Assembly (NCBI RefSeq): GCF_024347535.1
Contig: NZ_AP025498.1
Span: 992,001 to 1,056,000 of the forward strand
Source of the DNA: Vibrio kanaloae
GTDB taxonomy: Bacteria > Pseudomonadota > Gammaproteobacteria > Enterobacterales > Vibrionaceae
DNA: 64,000 nt
Reading direction: 5' to 3'
Every line of letters starts with the position of its first letter. Position 1 is the first letter of the stretch. The translations under genes and the position numbers were made by a program. The notes below the pieces were generated by a model, which was not told where the DNA came from, did no database searches, and worked only from the letters and a program-made list of their open reading frames with translations. This document shows, one piece after another, positions 27,204-36,640 of this stretch.

Positions 27204-27869
27204 ATGTCGCGCGTTTTAGTTGTTGATGATGATATTCAGTTGTGTGAGCTATTGGTTGAAGTGTTAGAGAATGAGGGGTATCACGTTGATACTGTTCATT
27301 GCGGTGAGTCCGCGCTTGAGTTTATTCAATCGCGTCCTGTCGATTTGGTTTTACTCGATGTAATGCTTCCAAACCTCAGCGGTATTCAAGTGGCAAGACG
27401 CATTTGTCAGCGTTTTGCTACTCCCATTCTTATGTTAACTGCGCTTAATGATGACGCATCTATGCTTGATGGCTATCAAGCGGGTGCCGACCAGTACATC
27501 GCTAAACCTTTCAATGTTCCTGAACTCTTAACCCGTATTAAGGTGATCTTGCGCCGAGTTGGGTTTGAACGTCAGAGACAATCTTTGGCTTCGTCCGATC
27601 GTGGCTTGTGCGAACAGTTCTCTCGTTTGCCATTAACCGGCACAGAAAAAGACCTACTTGACTACCTCATTAAACACGACGGGATCGTCGTATCAAAATC
27701 AGATTTACAAATCCATGTGCTCAAGAAGGAGCTGTGTCCGTTCGATCGTAACTTAGATATGCACATCAGTAATATACGACGGAAATTGGTTCAGGCTGGC
27801 CTATCAAAACAACATATTAAAACGGTGCGTGGTAAAGGGTACAGTTATCTAGAGTCAGTTGGAGCATGA
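27204..27869 (+). CDS. OmpR-family response regulator
   Basis: 221 residues from the ATG at 27204; upstream in-frame TTG and GTG codons exist and no clear Shine-Dalgarno decides. The receiver domain has the acidic pocket DDD (8-10), phospho-acceptor D52 in LLDVMLPN, the TA of LMLTA and lysine in AKPF. A winged-helix DNA-binding domain with NLDMHISNIRRKL and VRGKGYSYL follows. Its stop overlaps the kinase start by ATGA. Targets are unknown. Confidence 0.92.
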   Translation: MSRVLVVDDDIQLCELLVEVLENEGYHVDTVHCGESALEFIQSRPVDLVLLDVMLPNLSGIQVARRICQRFATPILMLTALNDDASMLDGYQAGADQYIAKPFNVPELLTRIKVILRRVGFERQRQSLASSDRGLCEQFSRLPLTGTEKDLLDYLIKHDGIVVSKSDLQIHVLKKELCPFDRNLDMHISNIRRKLVQAGLSKQHIKTVRGKGYSYLESVGA

Positions 27870-29251
27870 TCGCTACGTTACTGCACTGCCCGGACTATAT
27901 AGCTAAGCGTAAGGATGGATTAACGTTCCAACTGTTCAGTTACCTGACAGTTATTTTGGTGAGTATTTTGATTCTGCAAGGTGTGGCTGAAAGAGCGCTG
28001 ATGAAAGCGCTCTTGAAAGTACCTGAATCCGTTAAAGCTGAAATGCTTGACCTTGCCTATCAAGCCAATGTGTTGATTGAAGAAGGTGACATGGATGAGT
28101 TAGCCGATTGGGGGAATGCTCAAGAGTATTACTTGTTTGTGATTGATAAAGATAACCAACCGATTACGCACCGACACATGCATCCACACTTTGAATTCAA
28201 GCTTCAATACCTACGAACTTTGGATCACCAACTGAGTGACCGTGTGAGCAAGCCTATATTCGGTCTACCGCTTAATAACGGAAATACCTTGGTTATCCAA
28301 TTGCCGCACCAGTTCCACCCCGCCAAATCTTTTGCACCTTATTCTTATCTAATTAAAGCTTTGATTGCTTTGATCGTGTTGACACTGTTCTCGATTATTA
28401 TGGCGAAGAGTCTACAGCAACCTCTCGATCGCCTAAGGGAAGCCAGTCGAAGGTTAGCGCAAGGGGACTTTTCGGTGAGTGTGGTGTCTGAGCTAGATTC
28501 AACCACGCGTGAATTTAATGAATTAGCCCATGATTTTGATCATATGACGTTCGAGATAAAGTCATTGGCTGAAAAGCAGCGTCGTTTGATCCGTGATGTG
28601 TCACATGAGCTTAGAACGCCATTGGCAAGGCAAAATCTCGCATTACATTTATTGCGAAGCAAGGTTGACGACAAGAGCGTCGGTTTACTTGATCGACTCG
28701 AAAGTGAAACGGAAGAGATGAACAAGCTAGTGGGGGAAATCCTTGAATTTAGCCGTTTAGAAACGTCTCGTTATGACCCTAAGTTAAGCTTGATGCATCT
28801 TGAGCATTACTGTTCGATGCTTATCGCGCAAATGCAAAACGACCTAAAGCCGAATCAAACCTTAGTCGGCGATTTAGAAACGCCGACATCAATGGTTAAT
28901 GTTGACGAGAGACTTCTTCTTCGAGTCATTGGTAACTTGGTTGGTAACGCGATTAAATACGCAGGAGAGAATGCTCATATTGTCGTTACTACATATGAAC
29001 TGTTAGCAGACAGACGTTACAGTGTGGTATCTGTAGAAGATGACGGTGATGGCATTCCTGATAACCAGATTTCAGGTATCTTCGACCCGTTTACGCGTAT
29101 TGAATCAGCCCGAGATAAACAGTCTGGTGGTTATGGCCTAGGGCTTGCAATTGTTAAGGAGGCGGTGGGTGTGATGAATGGCTATGTTACTGCTGAGAAT
29201 AGAGAAAGTGGGGGACTTCGAGTAAATCTGATGTTTCCCGCTATTAATTGA
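27866..29251 (+). CDS. Sensor histidine kinase, CpxA/PfeS-like
   Basis: 461 residues: a first membrane helix at about 25-45, a periplasmic sensor to about 155, a second helix at about 158-178, HAMP, H box RDVSHELRTPLARQ, N box GNLVGNAIKYA, G boxes EDDGDGIPD and GGYGLGLAIV. The periplasmic loop has a histidine-rich HRHMHPH cluster that could bind metal or sense acidity. It is co-translated with the regulator. Nearby iron-uptake genes make an iron or metal role plausible but unproven. Confidence 0.92.
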   Translation: MIATLLHCPDYIAKRKDGLTFQLFSYLTVILVSILILQGVAERALMKALLKVPESVKAEMLDLAYQANVLIEEGDMDELADWGNAQEYYLFVIDKDNQPITHRHMHPHFEFKLQYLRTLDHQLSDRVSKPIFGLPLNNGNTLVIQLPHQFHPAKSFAPYSYLIKALIALIVLTLFSIIMAKSLQQPLDRLREASRRLAQGDFSVSVVSELDSTTREFNELAHDFDHMTFEIKSLAEKQRRLIRDVSHELRTPLARQNLALHLLRSKVDDKSVGLLDRLESETEEMNKLVGEILEFSRLETSRYDPKLSLMHLEHYCSMLIAQMQNDLKPNQTLVGDLETPTSMVNVDERLLLRVIGNLVGNAIKYAGENAHIVVTTYELLADRRYSVVSVEDDGDGIPDNQISGIFDPFTRIESARDKQSGGYGLGLAIVKEAVGVMNGYVTAENRESGGLRVNLMFPAIN

Positions 29252-29266
29252 ATCTGCCACTTAATA

Positions 29267-29300
29267 AAAACGCCACTGCATCTGCAGTGGCGTTTTAGTT
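29267..29300. terminator. Bidirectional terminator between kinase and symporter genes
   Basis: Perfect 14-bp stem AAAACGCCACTGCA/TGCAGTGGCGTTTT with a 2-base centre between convergent genes. Confidence 0.85.
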
Positions 29301-29379
29301 TATACGCTTTTCATTATCAGCTAAGGTGCAGTCATTAATTACGCTTTAGCTTGAAGGTAAGAGCGACAGAGAAGCTAAA

Positions 29380-30684
29380 TTATGCCTGTTGACGTGTTAG
29401 CTTAACTTCTTCTTCTTTCTCACCAGCAGCCGGGTCATTGAAGCGAGTTTCGTCAAAAGCACCCTCAGACTTAGCTACGATGATAGTTACGGCACTATCT
29501 CCAGTGATATTTACTGCGGTGCGAATCATATCAAGAAGACGGTCAACACCCATGATAAGCGCGATACCTTCCAGTGGTAGGCCTACTTGGTTCAATACCA
29601 TCGCCAGCATAACAAGACCAACACCAGGAACACCCGCTGTACCAACAGACGCTAATGTCGCCGTTAGGATAACCATTAGGTAGTCACCCATCGTCAAGTC
29701 AATGTTGTATGCTTGCGCGATAAATGCAGTAGCCACACCCTGCATGATAGCTGTACCGTCCATGTTTACAGTCGCACCTAGTGGTACTGTGAACGAAGCC
29801 ACTTTATTATCTACGCCCATGCGGTTCTTCGCTGTTTCCATTGTAACTGGAATCGTTGCGTTCGAAGAGGCCGTTGAAAACGCAAACATGATCGCATCTT
29901 CCATCTTACGTAAGAATGTGATTGGGCTTAAACCTGTGAATCCTTTAAGCATTGCACTGTAGGTAACCAAACCGTGCAGCAGTAGGGTACCAGCCAGAAC
30001 TAGGAAGTATTCCGCTAGATTCCAAATTGCGCTTAAGCCAAGGCTAGAGAACAGTTTCGCCATTAAGAAGAAAACACCGTAAGGCGCTAGGTTCATGAGT
30101 AGTGCTACAAGCTTCATGATAACTTCGTTCAAGTCAGAAAAAACCGCAGCAATACGTTCACCAGGTTTACCCGCCGCACTGATAGCAATACCAAACAACA
30201 CAGCAAATACGATAACTTGCAACGTTTTCCCTTCAGCCATTGCCTGGATAGGGTTGGTAGGGAACATGTCGATAATCACTTGGCCCAAAGAAGGGGCATC
30301 CGTTGATTTGAAAGAACTTGCTGCAGTAAGATCTGCACCAGCTCCAGGTTGGAACAGGTTACCGATAGTGAGTGCAAGGGTAATAGCAACGGCTGTTGTA
30401 CCGATATAAAGTGCAAGTGTTTTACCGCCCATACGGCCAAGTGTGGATAGATCTTTAAGGGAACTCGTACCGCACACTAGTGAAACGAAGACTAGCGGCA
30501 CAACAAGCATTTTTAAACTGGCGACGAATATCTGTCCGCCAACTTCAAAGAGTCCGTTAACGATGTAATTGTTGACAAATCCACTTTCTGCAAAAAGGGA
30601 TTGAATGGCAAATCCCGTCAATATACCTGCGACCATACCGAGAATAACTCGTCCAGTCAGAGACATAGGTTTCTTGGTATTCAT
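29380..30684 (-). CDS. Dicarboxylate/amino acid:cation symporter, glutamate/aspartate type
   Basis: 434 residues of the DAACS (GltP/DctA) family. The re-entrant loop serine region appears as STASSNATIPVTM. The NMDGTAIM cation/substrate motif and the helix-8 motif DRLLDMIRTAVNITGD, with the arginine that selects acidic side chains, indicate uptake of glutamate or aspartate with sodium or protons. A ribosome site AGGAGT precedes the ATG. A CRP-like site lies about 110 bases upstream. Confidence 0.92.
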   Translation of the reverse strand: MNTKKPMSLTGRVILGMVAGILTGFAIQSLFAESGFVNNYIVNGLFEVGGQIFVASLKMLVVPLVFVSLVCGTSSLKDLSTLGRMGGKTLALYIGTTAVAITLALTIGNLFQPGAGADLTAASSFKSTDAPSLGQVIIDMFPTNPIQAMAEGKTLQVIVFAVLFGIAISAAGKPGERIAAVFSDLNEVIMKLVALLMNLAPYGVFFLMAKLFSSLGLSAIWNLAEYFLVLAGTLLLHGLVTYSAMLKGFTGLSPITFLRKMEDAIMFAFSTASSNATIPVTMETAKNRMGVDNKVASFTVPLGATVNMDGTAIMQGVATAFIAQAYNIDLTMGDYLMVILTATLASVGTAGVPGVGLVMLAMVLNQVGLPLEGIALIMGVDRLLDMIRTAVNITGDSAVTIIVAKSEGAFDETRFNDPAAGEKEEEVKLTRQQA

Positions 30685-30792
30685 TTAGAACACTCCTTAT
30701 TATTGATAACTTTGACACCTTTTCAAAGTGAGCAGGAGATTATCAGCCTGTTAAAGAAATCGAAAAACAAAAAATCGCCTTGGGATTCTAGA

Positions 30793-30808
30793 TGTGATCA
30801 AAATCACT
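30793..30808 (-). promoter_or_regulatory. CRP-like site upstream of the symporter
   Basis: TGTGA-N6-TCACT matches the CRP palindrome at 9 of 10 core positions, 109 bases from the symporter start. Confidence 0.65.
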
Positions 30809-31080
30809 GATAAATCTATAATTTAAACAAATTAAATCAAAGTTATTCACTGTTTAATTACATTTATCGAGAGTTTTATACACAAATTAAGGTGCTTGAA
30901 AGGTAATAAATAAGACAACCGAATTATTGATTAAATAATGTTCGTTAAATCAACGTAATTAATAATGCGGATAGCGATAGCTTCTACCCATAAACCTATC
31001 TTCTAACGGTGGGCATGTAACCTGTTGTATCAAATGAACTTTGTTAATATGCAAGTAATCAATATACATCCGTTCCTTTA
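30809..31080. other. Intergenic region between symporter and receptor
   Basis: No supported reading frame or repeat; AT-rich sequence between two divergent genes. Confidence 0.5.
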
Positions 31081-31120
31081 CAAAACCTTACAAATGCAAA
31101 GAATGTAAATTTAATGCAAA

Positions 31121-31135
31121 TAGTAATGATTATCA
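31121..31135 (+). promoter_or_regulatory. Fur box of the siderophore receptor
   Basis: TAGTAAT-G-ATTATCA matches the TGATAAT-N-ATTATCA Fur motif at 12 of 14 positions, 108 bases before the receptor start. Confidence 0.8.
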
Positions 31136-31242
31136 CTTATATTCACTTGCGAAATAATTCAGTGGTGCCGGTAACGGCCTAGTGAGCACAGCGAATAAAT
31201 AAAAAAGTGCTCGGACAAAAAGAATAAAGCGGAGTAAAGGAC

Positions 31243-33339
31243 ATGTTTTCAAAGAGCCCATTGGCTTTAGTGATCGGCGCGGTATTGGCTTCACCAGCAG
31301 TATTGGCAGAAACAGCACAAACAGACGAGCATATGGTCGTCGAAGGTCGTGATTATGGTTACAAGGCCGATACAAACACCACTGCAATGCGCATGGAAGC
31401 AACTCAGTTAGAGACTCCGGGACAAGTTTCAGTAATCGATGAGCAAATCATTGATGAACAGCGTGCAACAACGCTTGGTGATGTTCTGAAGAATGATGCG
31501 AGTGTAAGTGCGGGTGGCACAAGCCGTAACCGTGAGCGTTTTTCTCTACGTGGCTTCTCTGTAGGGAGCTCTTCAGGCTTCCTTAAGAATGGCCAACAAC
31601 ACTGGTCTCACTACCGCCAACCTATCGAATTGCTAGAGCGTGTTGAAGTATTGAAAGGCCCTTCAGGTCTTCTTTATGGTATTTCTGCGCCAGGTGGTCT
31701 GATCAATATGGTCAGCAAAAAGCCAACTTACGATACGCAAGTGAGTGTTAGTCAAGATATTGGTTCTAATGATCATTCTCGCACAACGGTCGATGTAAGC
31801 GGTGCGCTGAACGATGCTGAAACTCTACGTGGTCGTGCAATCTTATCTAAAGAAAGTTACAACTCTTGGAGAACGTACGGTGACGGCTCTGAACCTCAAA
31901 CAGAACGTTTTGTTGGTGGGGTAGTTGTTGATTACGATGTAACTGAAGACGTAACGGTTTCTGTTCATTACGACAAAACTAACGACGATGGCAGTGTTGA
32001 TTCGGGCTCTTTATACACCCTAGATGGCAATCGAGTTGGTAGCGACAAGCATATTTGGGATGCGCAGTGGTCACAGATTGAAAACGATGTTGAGAACGTT
32101 GGTTTTGATATTGCCGCTAACCTAACGGATACATGGTCAGTAAAAACAGGTTTTAACTACCAAGATTTCGAACGTATTGATATGGAAAGCTACCCAAGCT
32201 TTAAAAATATGAACTCTGATGGTACGGGTACCGTGACTCAAGGCGGTAACTATCGTCATGATAAGTGGCGTTTCAGAACGGCTTATGTGGATCTTACAAC
32301 AACTGCTGAGCTCGCGGACACAGAGCACAAACTATTATTCGGTGCTAACTGGTTGGGCTACAGCTACTATCGCGGTATGGACCGTTTCAATAGTGGCGAA
32401 TATGCACCAGATGCTACAGTACCAGCTCCGTCAGTGGGTCCAACATCGTTAGGCAAGATGAGTACTTACGATACTTGGGGTTTCTATATCCAAGATTTGA
32501 TTACTATCAACGATGAATGGCAAGTTCTTGCGGGCGCTCGTTTCGACCGTAAAGTAAGTTCTGGTGTGGCAGAAGAGAACGTAGCACCTAAGCTAGGCGT
32601 GATTTACCATCCAGCTTCAAACGGTAGCATTTACGCTTCTTACTCTGAAAGCTTCGAACCTCAAGGTGTTGTTTCTAGTGGCAGACGCACGTACACCAAT
32701 GATGGCCAACTTCTTGATGCCGCAACCGGTGTATCGTACGAAGTAGGTACTAAGTGGGAGTTGATGGACGAGCGCCTATTTGTATCGGGTGCAGTCTTTG
32801 ACATTACTCAAGAAAATATCTCAATGGACGTAGAAGATACTGCGTCTGGTGATTGGACTAAGACACAAGGCGGCGAGCAAGTTCACCGTGGCGCTGAGTT
32901 AGGTGCGCAAGGTTTCATTTCGGAAAGATTCTCAATGTCTGGTTCTGCAATGTACTTAGACGCTGAAATTGCTAACCATGAAACATATGGAGGTAATCGC
33001 CCTGCAGATGTACCTGAGTTTGCAGCAAGTGTTTGGTCTACTTATGCTGCAACCAACGAAGTTGATGTGAATTTAGGCCTTATCTACGAAGGTTCACGCT
33101 ACGGTGATAGTGCGAATACATTTAAGAAAGATGGCTATGCTCGTGTCGATATGGGAGCTGCATATACGATGAAATACGATGATTCTTTAGACTTTGTGGC
33201 TCGTCTAACGGTTGAAAACGTATTTGATAAAGAATACCTAGCAGGTGGTGGTTCTACTTCGTCAAGCCATCAATTTGCAGAAGACGTAGTAATCGGCGAA
33301 GGCCGTAACTACATGGCTACACTACAGATAAAATACTAA
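31243..33339 (+). CDS. TonB-dependent siderophore receptor
   Basis: 698 residues. A signal peptide (about 1-22) is followed by a TonB-box-like MVVEG (about 31-35), a plug domain (VSVIDEQIIDEQRATTLGDVLKND, RGFSVGSS, ERVEVLKGPSGLLYGISAPGGLIN) and a long beta-barrel ending in IKY. The plug and barrel resemble the FhuA/FcuA/FoxA-type siderophore receptor class (hydroxamate or other ferric siderophore). The exact ligand is not evident. GGAGTAAAG precedes the ATG. A Fur box lies upstream and the TonB2-type energy operon starts 165 bases downstream. Confidence 0.93.
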   Translation: MFSKSPLALVIGAVLASPAVLAETAQTDEHMVVEGRDYGYKADTNTTAMRMEATQLETPGQVSVIDEQIIDEQRATTLGDVLKNDASVSAGGTSRNRERFSLRGFSVGSSSGFLKNGQQHWSHYRQPIELLERVEVLKGPSGLLYGISAPGGLINMVSKKPTYDTQVSVSQDIGSNDHSRTTVDVSGALNDAETLRGRAILSKESYNSWRTYGDGSEPQTERFVGGVVVDYDVTEDVTVSVHYDKTNDDGSVDSGSLYTLDGNRVGSDKHIWDAQWSQIENDVENVGFDIAANLTDTWSVKTGFNYQDFERIDMESYPSFKNMNSDGTGTVTQGGNYRHDKWRFRTAYVDLTTTAELADTEHKLLFGANWLGYSYYRGMDRFNSGEYAPDATVPAPSVGPTSLGKMSTYDTWGFYIQDLITINDEWQVLAGARFDRKVSSGVAEENVAPKLGVIYHPASNGSIYASYSESFEPQGVVSSGRRTYTNDGQLLDAATGVSYEVGTKWELMDERLFVSGAVFDITQENISMDVEDTASGDWTKTQGGEQVHRGAELGAQGFISERFSMSGSAMYLDAEIANHETYGGNRPADVPEFAASVWSTYAATNEVDVNLGLIYEGSRYGDSANTFKKDGYARVDMGAAYTMKYDDSLDFVARLTVENVFDKEYLAGGGSTSSSHQFAEDVVIGEGRNYMATLQIKY

Positions 33340-33375
33340 TTTGTTGGTAGGGTGTCATTGGTAGTATAAATGTTT

Positions 33376-33406
33376 AGGGGGAAGTTTAGGCTTTCCCCTT
33401 TTGTTA
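33376..33406 (+). terminator. Terminator of the siderophore receptor
   Basis: GGGGGAAG/CTTTCCCC-type stem followed by TTTTGTTATTTT. Confidence 0.75.
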
Positions 33407-33453
33407 TTTTGCTACTTCATAAAATATACCTAGTAATGTGAGTGACTTTTAAT

Positions 33454-33472
33454 GATAATGAGACTGCTTATC
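33454..33472 (+). promoter_or_regulatory. Fur box of the TonB2-type operon
   Basis: GATAATGAGACTGCTTATC matches the classical 19-base Fur consensus at 14 or 15 positions, 33 bases before the first start codon. Confidence 0.82.
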
Positions 33473-33504
33473 AATAAAACTCATTTGACCTTCTTCTATA
33501 GTAA

Positions 33505-34284
33505 ATGACTACAATTATGAATCTTTTAAAAATTAGCCTAGCACTTACCATTAGTTTGGTTACTGTGCCTTCTATGGCAAACAGCTTGGATCAAGCTCAA
33601 TCTATTCAAAACAAGACCAATAACGCGTCGGCATCGAGCCAGAAAGTTATTGATAAAAGCTCACAAGCCACTTTGATGCTTCAAGCTGAGATTGAACGTC
33701 TGCAAGAAGAAGTGAAAAATCTAGAAGTCTATCACGATCATCTTGCCGCATTGGTCGAGAGTCAAAACAACGAAGCTCAAAGTATTAAAGGGCAGATCGA
33801 CGAAATCAAATATACACGCCAGGGTGTTGTACCTTTGATGTATCAAATGATTGATGGCCTTCAACAGTTAGTAGAGCAAGATGTGCCAATCAAGAAAGAG
33901 CAACGTCTAGAAAGAGTTGAAAAGCTACAAGCAATGATGACTCGTGCTGATGTCAGTGACGCAGAGAAATATCGCCGTATTTTAGAAGCGTATCAAATCG
34001 AGATGGACTACGGCATTAAGTTGGGGGTTTATCAAGGTCGAGTAGCATTAACTAGCGAGAAAACAATTGAGGCCGATGTTTTGTATCTGGGACGAATTTC
34101 TCTAGTGGCTCGTAACTTGAATGGCAGCCAGTATTGGTCTTGGAATCAGGTAAAAGATCAATGGCAAGAGCTTGATTCATCAATCAAACCTGAGCTAGAT
34201 AAGGCTTATGATGTTGCTAGCCAGCAAGCGGCACCAAGCTTAATTACTTTACCTGTTTCTTTAACTGTTGCGGAGGTTAAGTAA
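33505..34284 (+). CDS. DUF3450 periplasmic protein of the TonB2-type operon
   Basis: 259 residues with a signal peptide (about 1-25, ending SMANS) and a long coiled coil (about 45-110). It is the DUF3450 family, regularly the first gene of Vibrio TonB2-type operons ahead of ttpC. The start at 33505 has no good ribosome site; an in-frame ATG at 33517 is possible. Its stop overlaps the ttpC start by TAATG, so translation is coupled. It probably assists the energy-transducing complex in the periplasm; its precise function is unknown. Confidence 0.85.
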   Translation: MTTIMNLLKISLALTISLVTVPSMANSLDQAQSIQNKTNNASASSQKVIDKSSQATLMLQAEIERLQEEVKNLEVYHDHLAALVESQNNEAQSIKGQIDEIKYTRQGVVPLMYQMIDGLQQLVEQDVPIKKEQRLERVEKLQAMMTRADVSDAEKYRRILEAYQIEMDYGIKLGVYQGRVALTSEKTIEADVLYLGRISLVARNLNGSQYWSWNQVKDQWQELDSSIKPELDKAYDVASQQAAPSLITLPVSLTVAEVK

Positions 34285-35660
34285 TGAACTTACAGCCATT
34301 AGCAGTATTACTTTGTATTACATCTATTTCATTTTCTGCTTTTTCTGCATCAGATACGACGGCTCAACTGGTTAATAAAGCTAAATCAGAGAGTCGTATT
34401 CAAGCATCTCATAACGTTGTTCGTGAATCTGAATTCAAAAGAACAGAGCAAGAGCTGAAAGCCATCAAAGCACAACTGGCAACGAAGCGAGCTTCAATCC
34501 AAGCCGCTACAGATGCGTTGACCAGAACCTTCAGTGAAAATGAAAACAAACTTGCGCGTTTAGAAGAGAAGCTTCGTTTAGAAACGGGCAGTTTAGGCGA
34601 GTTGTTTGGTGTTGTTCGTCAAAATGCAAAAGAGTTAGGTGCCGAATTAAATTCCACGATCAATAGCGTGGACCGAGGCGCACACACCGAGACTGTCAAT
34701 CAGATCATTGACGCTAAATCACTGCCATCAATGCCACAACTATCGGGTCTTTGGGCGAGCATGAATGAGCAAATTCAAGCGAGCGCAGAGCTTAGCAAAT
34801 CTCAAATTGCGTTCATCAATGGTGAAGGAAACACACAAACCGTTGATGCTTTCCGCCTAGGTTCAATTGGGCTAGTTACAGAGCAAGGCTACGTGAGCTG
34901 GAACACCCAACGTGAGGATGCGATTGCGTATCTAAAACAGCCATCGAATGGCCCGACTTTGGCGTCACTTTCTTCGTTAGCGAATGGTGAAGTATCTAAC
35001 GTGGTTGTCGACCCTTCTCGCGGATTCATGTTAGAGCAATTAGCACTTACGCCAAGCCTAACCGATCGTCTACAAGCTGGTGGCGTAGTCGGTAAAGTGA
35101 TTCTTGGTTTACTTGCAATTGGTTTGATTATCGCGCTTGTTCGTGGTGTTTCTTTGATGATTGCTCGTCAAAAAATTCGTTCTCAATTGAAAAATTCAGA
35201 GCAAGCGGGTGACAATCCACTTGGCCGTATCCTTGCCGTTTATGACAAAGAGCAAAACCAAACGGTTGAAGCCCTTGAGCTAAGACTGCTAGAAGCGGTG
35301 GTTGATGAGCAAACTCATTTAGAGAAAGGTTTATCAATGCTGAAACTGCTTGCTGCTCTTGCCCCTATGCTTGGCCTACTTGGTACGGTTACCGGCATGA
35401 TCGAGACATTCCAAGTGATCACCCAGTTTGGTAATGGCGACCCTAAAGTGATGGCGGGTGGTATTTCTATGGCTCTAGTGACCACCGTGCTTGGCCTTGT
35501 TGCAGCCATGCCACTTCTTCTTGCACACAACATTCTTAGCACTCAGGCAGAAAATATTCGCAATATTCTAGAGAAACAAGGTATTGGCCTTGTGGCTGAG
35601 CAAGCAGAAAAGACGATTGATTCAAACGCTGTTGTTTCATCAGTTGGGACTGCTGCGTAA
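34284..35660 (+). CDS. ttpC: TtpC: ExbB-like protein with large periplasmic extension
   Basis: 458 residues: a signal peptide, an N-terminal periplasmic coiled-coil region of about 250 residues, then an ExbB/TolQ/MotA proton-channel domain with membrane helices near 268-290, 352-375 and 395-418 and the conserved LKLLAALAPMLGLLGTVTGMI stretch. TtpC is the extra component that Vibrio TonB2 systems need for siderophore transport. It overlaps its neighbours by TAATG junctions on both sides. Confidence 0.92.
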   Translation: MNLQPLAVLLCITSISFSAFSASDTTAQLVNKAKSESRIQASHNVVRESEFKRTEQELKAIKAQLATKRASIQAATDALTRTFSENENKLARLEEKLRLETGSLGELFGVVRQNAKELGAELNSTINSVDRGAHTETVNQIIDAKSLPSMPQLSGLWASMNEQIQASAELSKSQIAFINGEGNTQTVDAFRLGSIGLVTEQGYVSWNTQREDAIAYLKQPSNGPTLASLSSLANGEVSNVVVDPSRGFMLEQLALTPSLTDRLQAGGVVGKVILGLLAIGLIIALVRGVSLMIARQKIRSQLKNSEQAGDNPLGRILAVYDKEQNQTVEALELRLLEAVVDEQTHLEKGLSMLKLLAALAPMLGLLGTVTGMIETFQVITQFGNGDPKVMAGGISMALVTTVLGLVAAMPLLLAHNILSTQAENIRNILEKQGIGLVAEQAEKTIDSNAVVSSVGTAA

Positions 35661-36220
35661 TGGATATTTTGTCGGGTTCTCTATTACCAGCGAGTTGGTT
35701 AACGAGTGACTGGCTGCTGTCTTTATCAAGCTTTATGGAGCAGGGCGGTTTCGTTCTGTGGTGGCTAGCGGCTGTTGTCCTTGTTTATTGGGTGCTTGTG
35801 GTAGAACGCGTACTTTATCTTGCGTTCTACTTTCCAAAGCAACGTAAAGTGTGGGTTGAGAAGTGGCGTGAAAGAGAAGATCACTCTTCTTGGCATGCTA
35901 AAGCCATTCGTGAAGGCTGGTTGGGGCAGGCAAGTATCTTGCTACATCAAAACTTGAACTTTATTAAACTGTTAGTCGCTATTTGTCCGATGTTGGGTTT
36001 GCTAGGTACCGTAACCGGTATGATCTCTGTTTTTGATGTCATGGCGACTCAAGGCAGCAGTGACCCTAAATTAATGGCTTCAGGTATCTCGTTGGCGACG
36101 CTGCCGACCATGGCAGGTATGGTCGCGGCATTAGCGGGGATGTTTGTTCATGCTCGCCTAGCAAAAGTGTGTAGCCGCTTGGAATTAAAATTAGAAAAAT
36201 CTTTAAGGAGTCAACGATGA
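35660..36220 (+). CDS. exbB: ExbB2-type proton channel subunit
   Basis: 186 residues, ExbB/TolQ family, with three membrane segments and the IKLLVAICPMLGLLGTVTGMI motif. It uses the proton gradient with ExbD to energise TonB. It starts by TAATG overlap with ttpC and ends by ATGA overlap with exbD. Confidence 0.93.
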   Translation: MDILSGSLLPASWLTSDWLLSLSSFMEQGGFVLWWLAAVVLVYWVLVVERVLYLAFYFPKQRKVWVEKWREREDHSSWHAKAIREGWLGQASILLHQNLNFIKLLVAICPMLGLLGTVTGMISVFDVMATQGSSDPKLMASGISLATLPTMAGMVAALAGMFVHARLAKVCSRLELKLEKSLRSQR

Positions 36221-36621
36221 GACTCGGTCGACGTCATTCTAAAAATGAAGAGGCTCAAATAGACCTAACTTCGATGCTTGATATTGTATTTATCATGCTC
36301 ATTTTCTTTATTGTGACCAGTTCATTCGTGCGTGAATCCGGAGTCGAAGTCAATCGTCCGCAAGCTTCTAACGTGGTTAGCCAAAAAGATGCCGGTATCT
36401 TCGTTGCTATCACATCGGCTAACGATATCTTCATTGATAAACGTGTTGTGGATGTAGAGCGTGTTCAAGCAACACTAGAACACTTGTTGCTAGAACAACC
36501 TGATGCTTCTTTGGTTATTCAAGCGGATGAACACGCTTACAACGGTACGGTTGTTAAAGTAATGGATGCCGCTAAAGGTGCGGGTGTGAAAAACATAGCG
36601 CTTGCTGCTGATAAGCGATGA
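36217..36621 (+). CDS. exbD: ExbD2-type energy transducer subunit
   Basis: 134 residues with one membrane helix (about 22-42) bearing the essential aspartate in LTSMLDIVFIMLIFFIV, then a periplasmic domain. It partners ExbB and TtpC. The start overlaps exbB. Confidence 0.95.
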   Translation: MRLGRRHSKNEEAQIDLTSMLDIVFIMLIFFIVTSSFVRESGVEVNRPQASNVVSQKDAGIFVAITSANDIFIDKRVVDVERVQATLEHLLLEQPDASLVIQADEHAYNGTVVKVMDAAKGAGVKNIALAADKR

Positions 36622-36640
36622 TCTTGGAGGATCTTTATAA

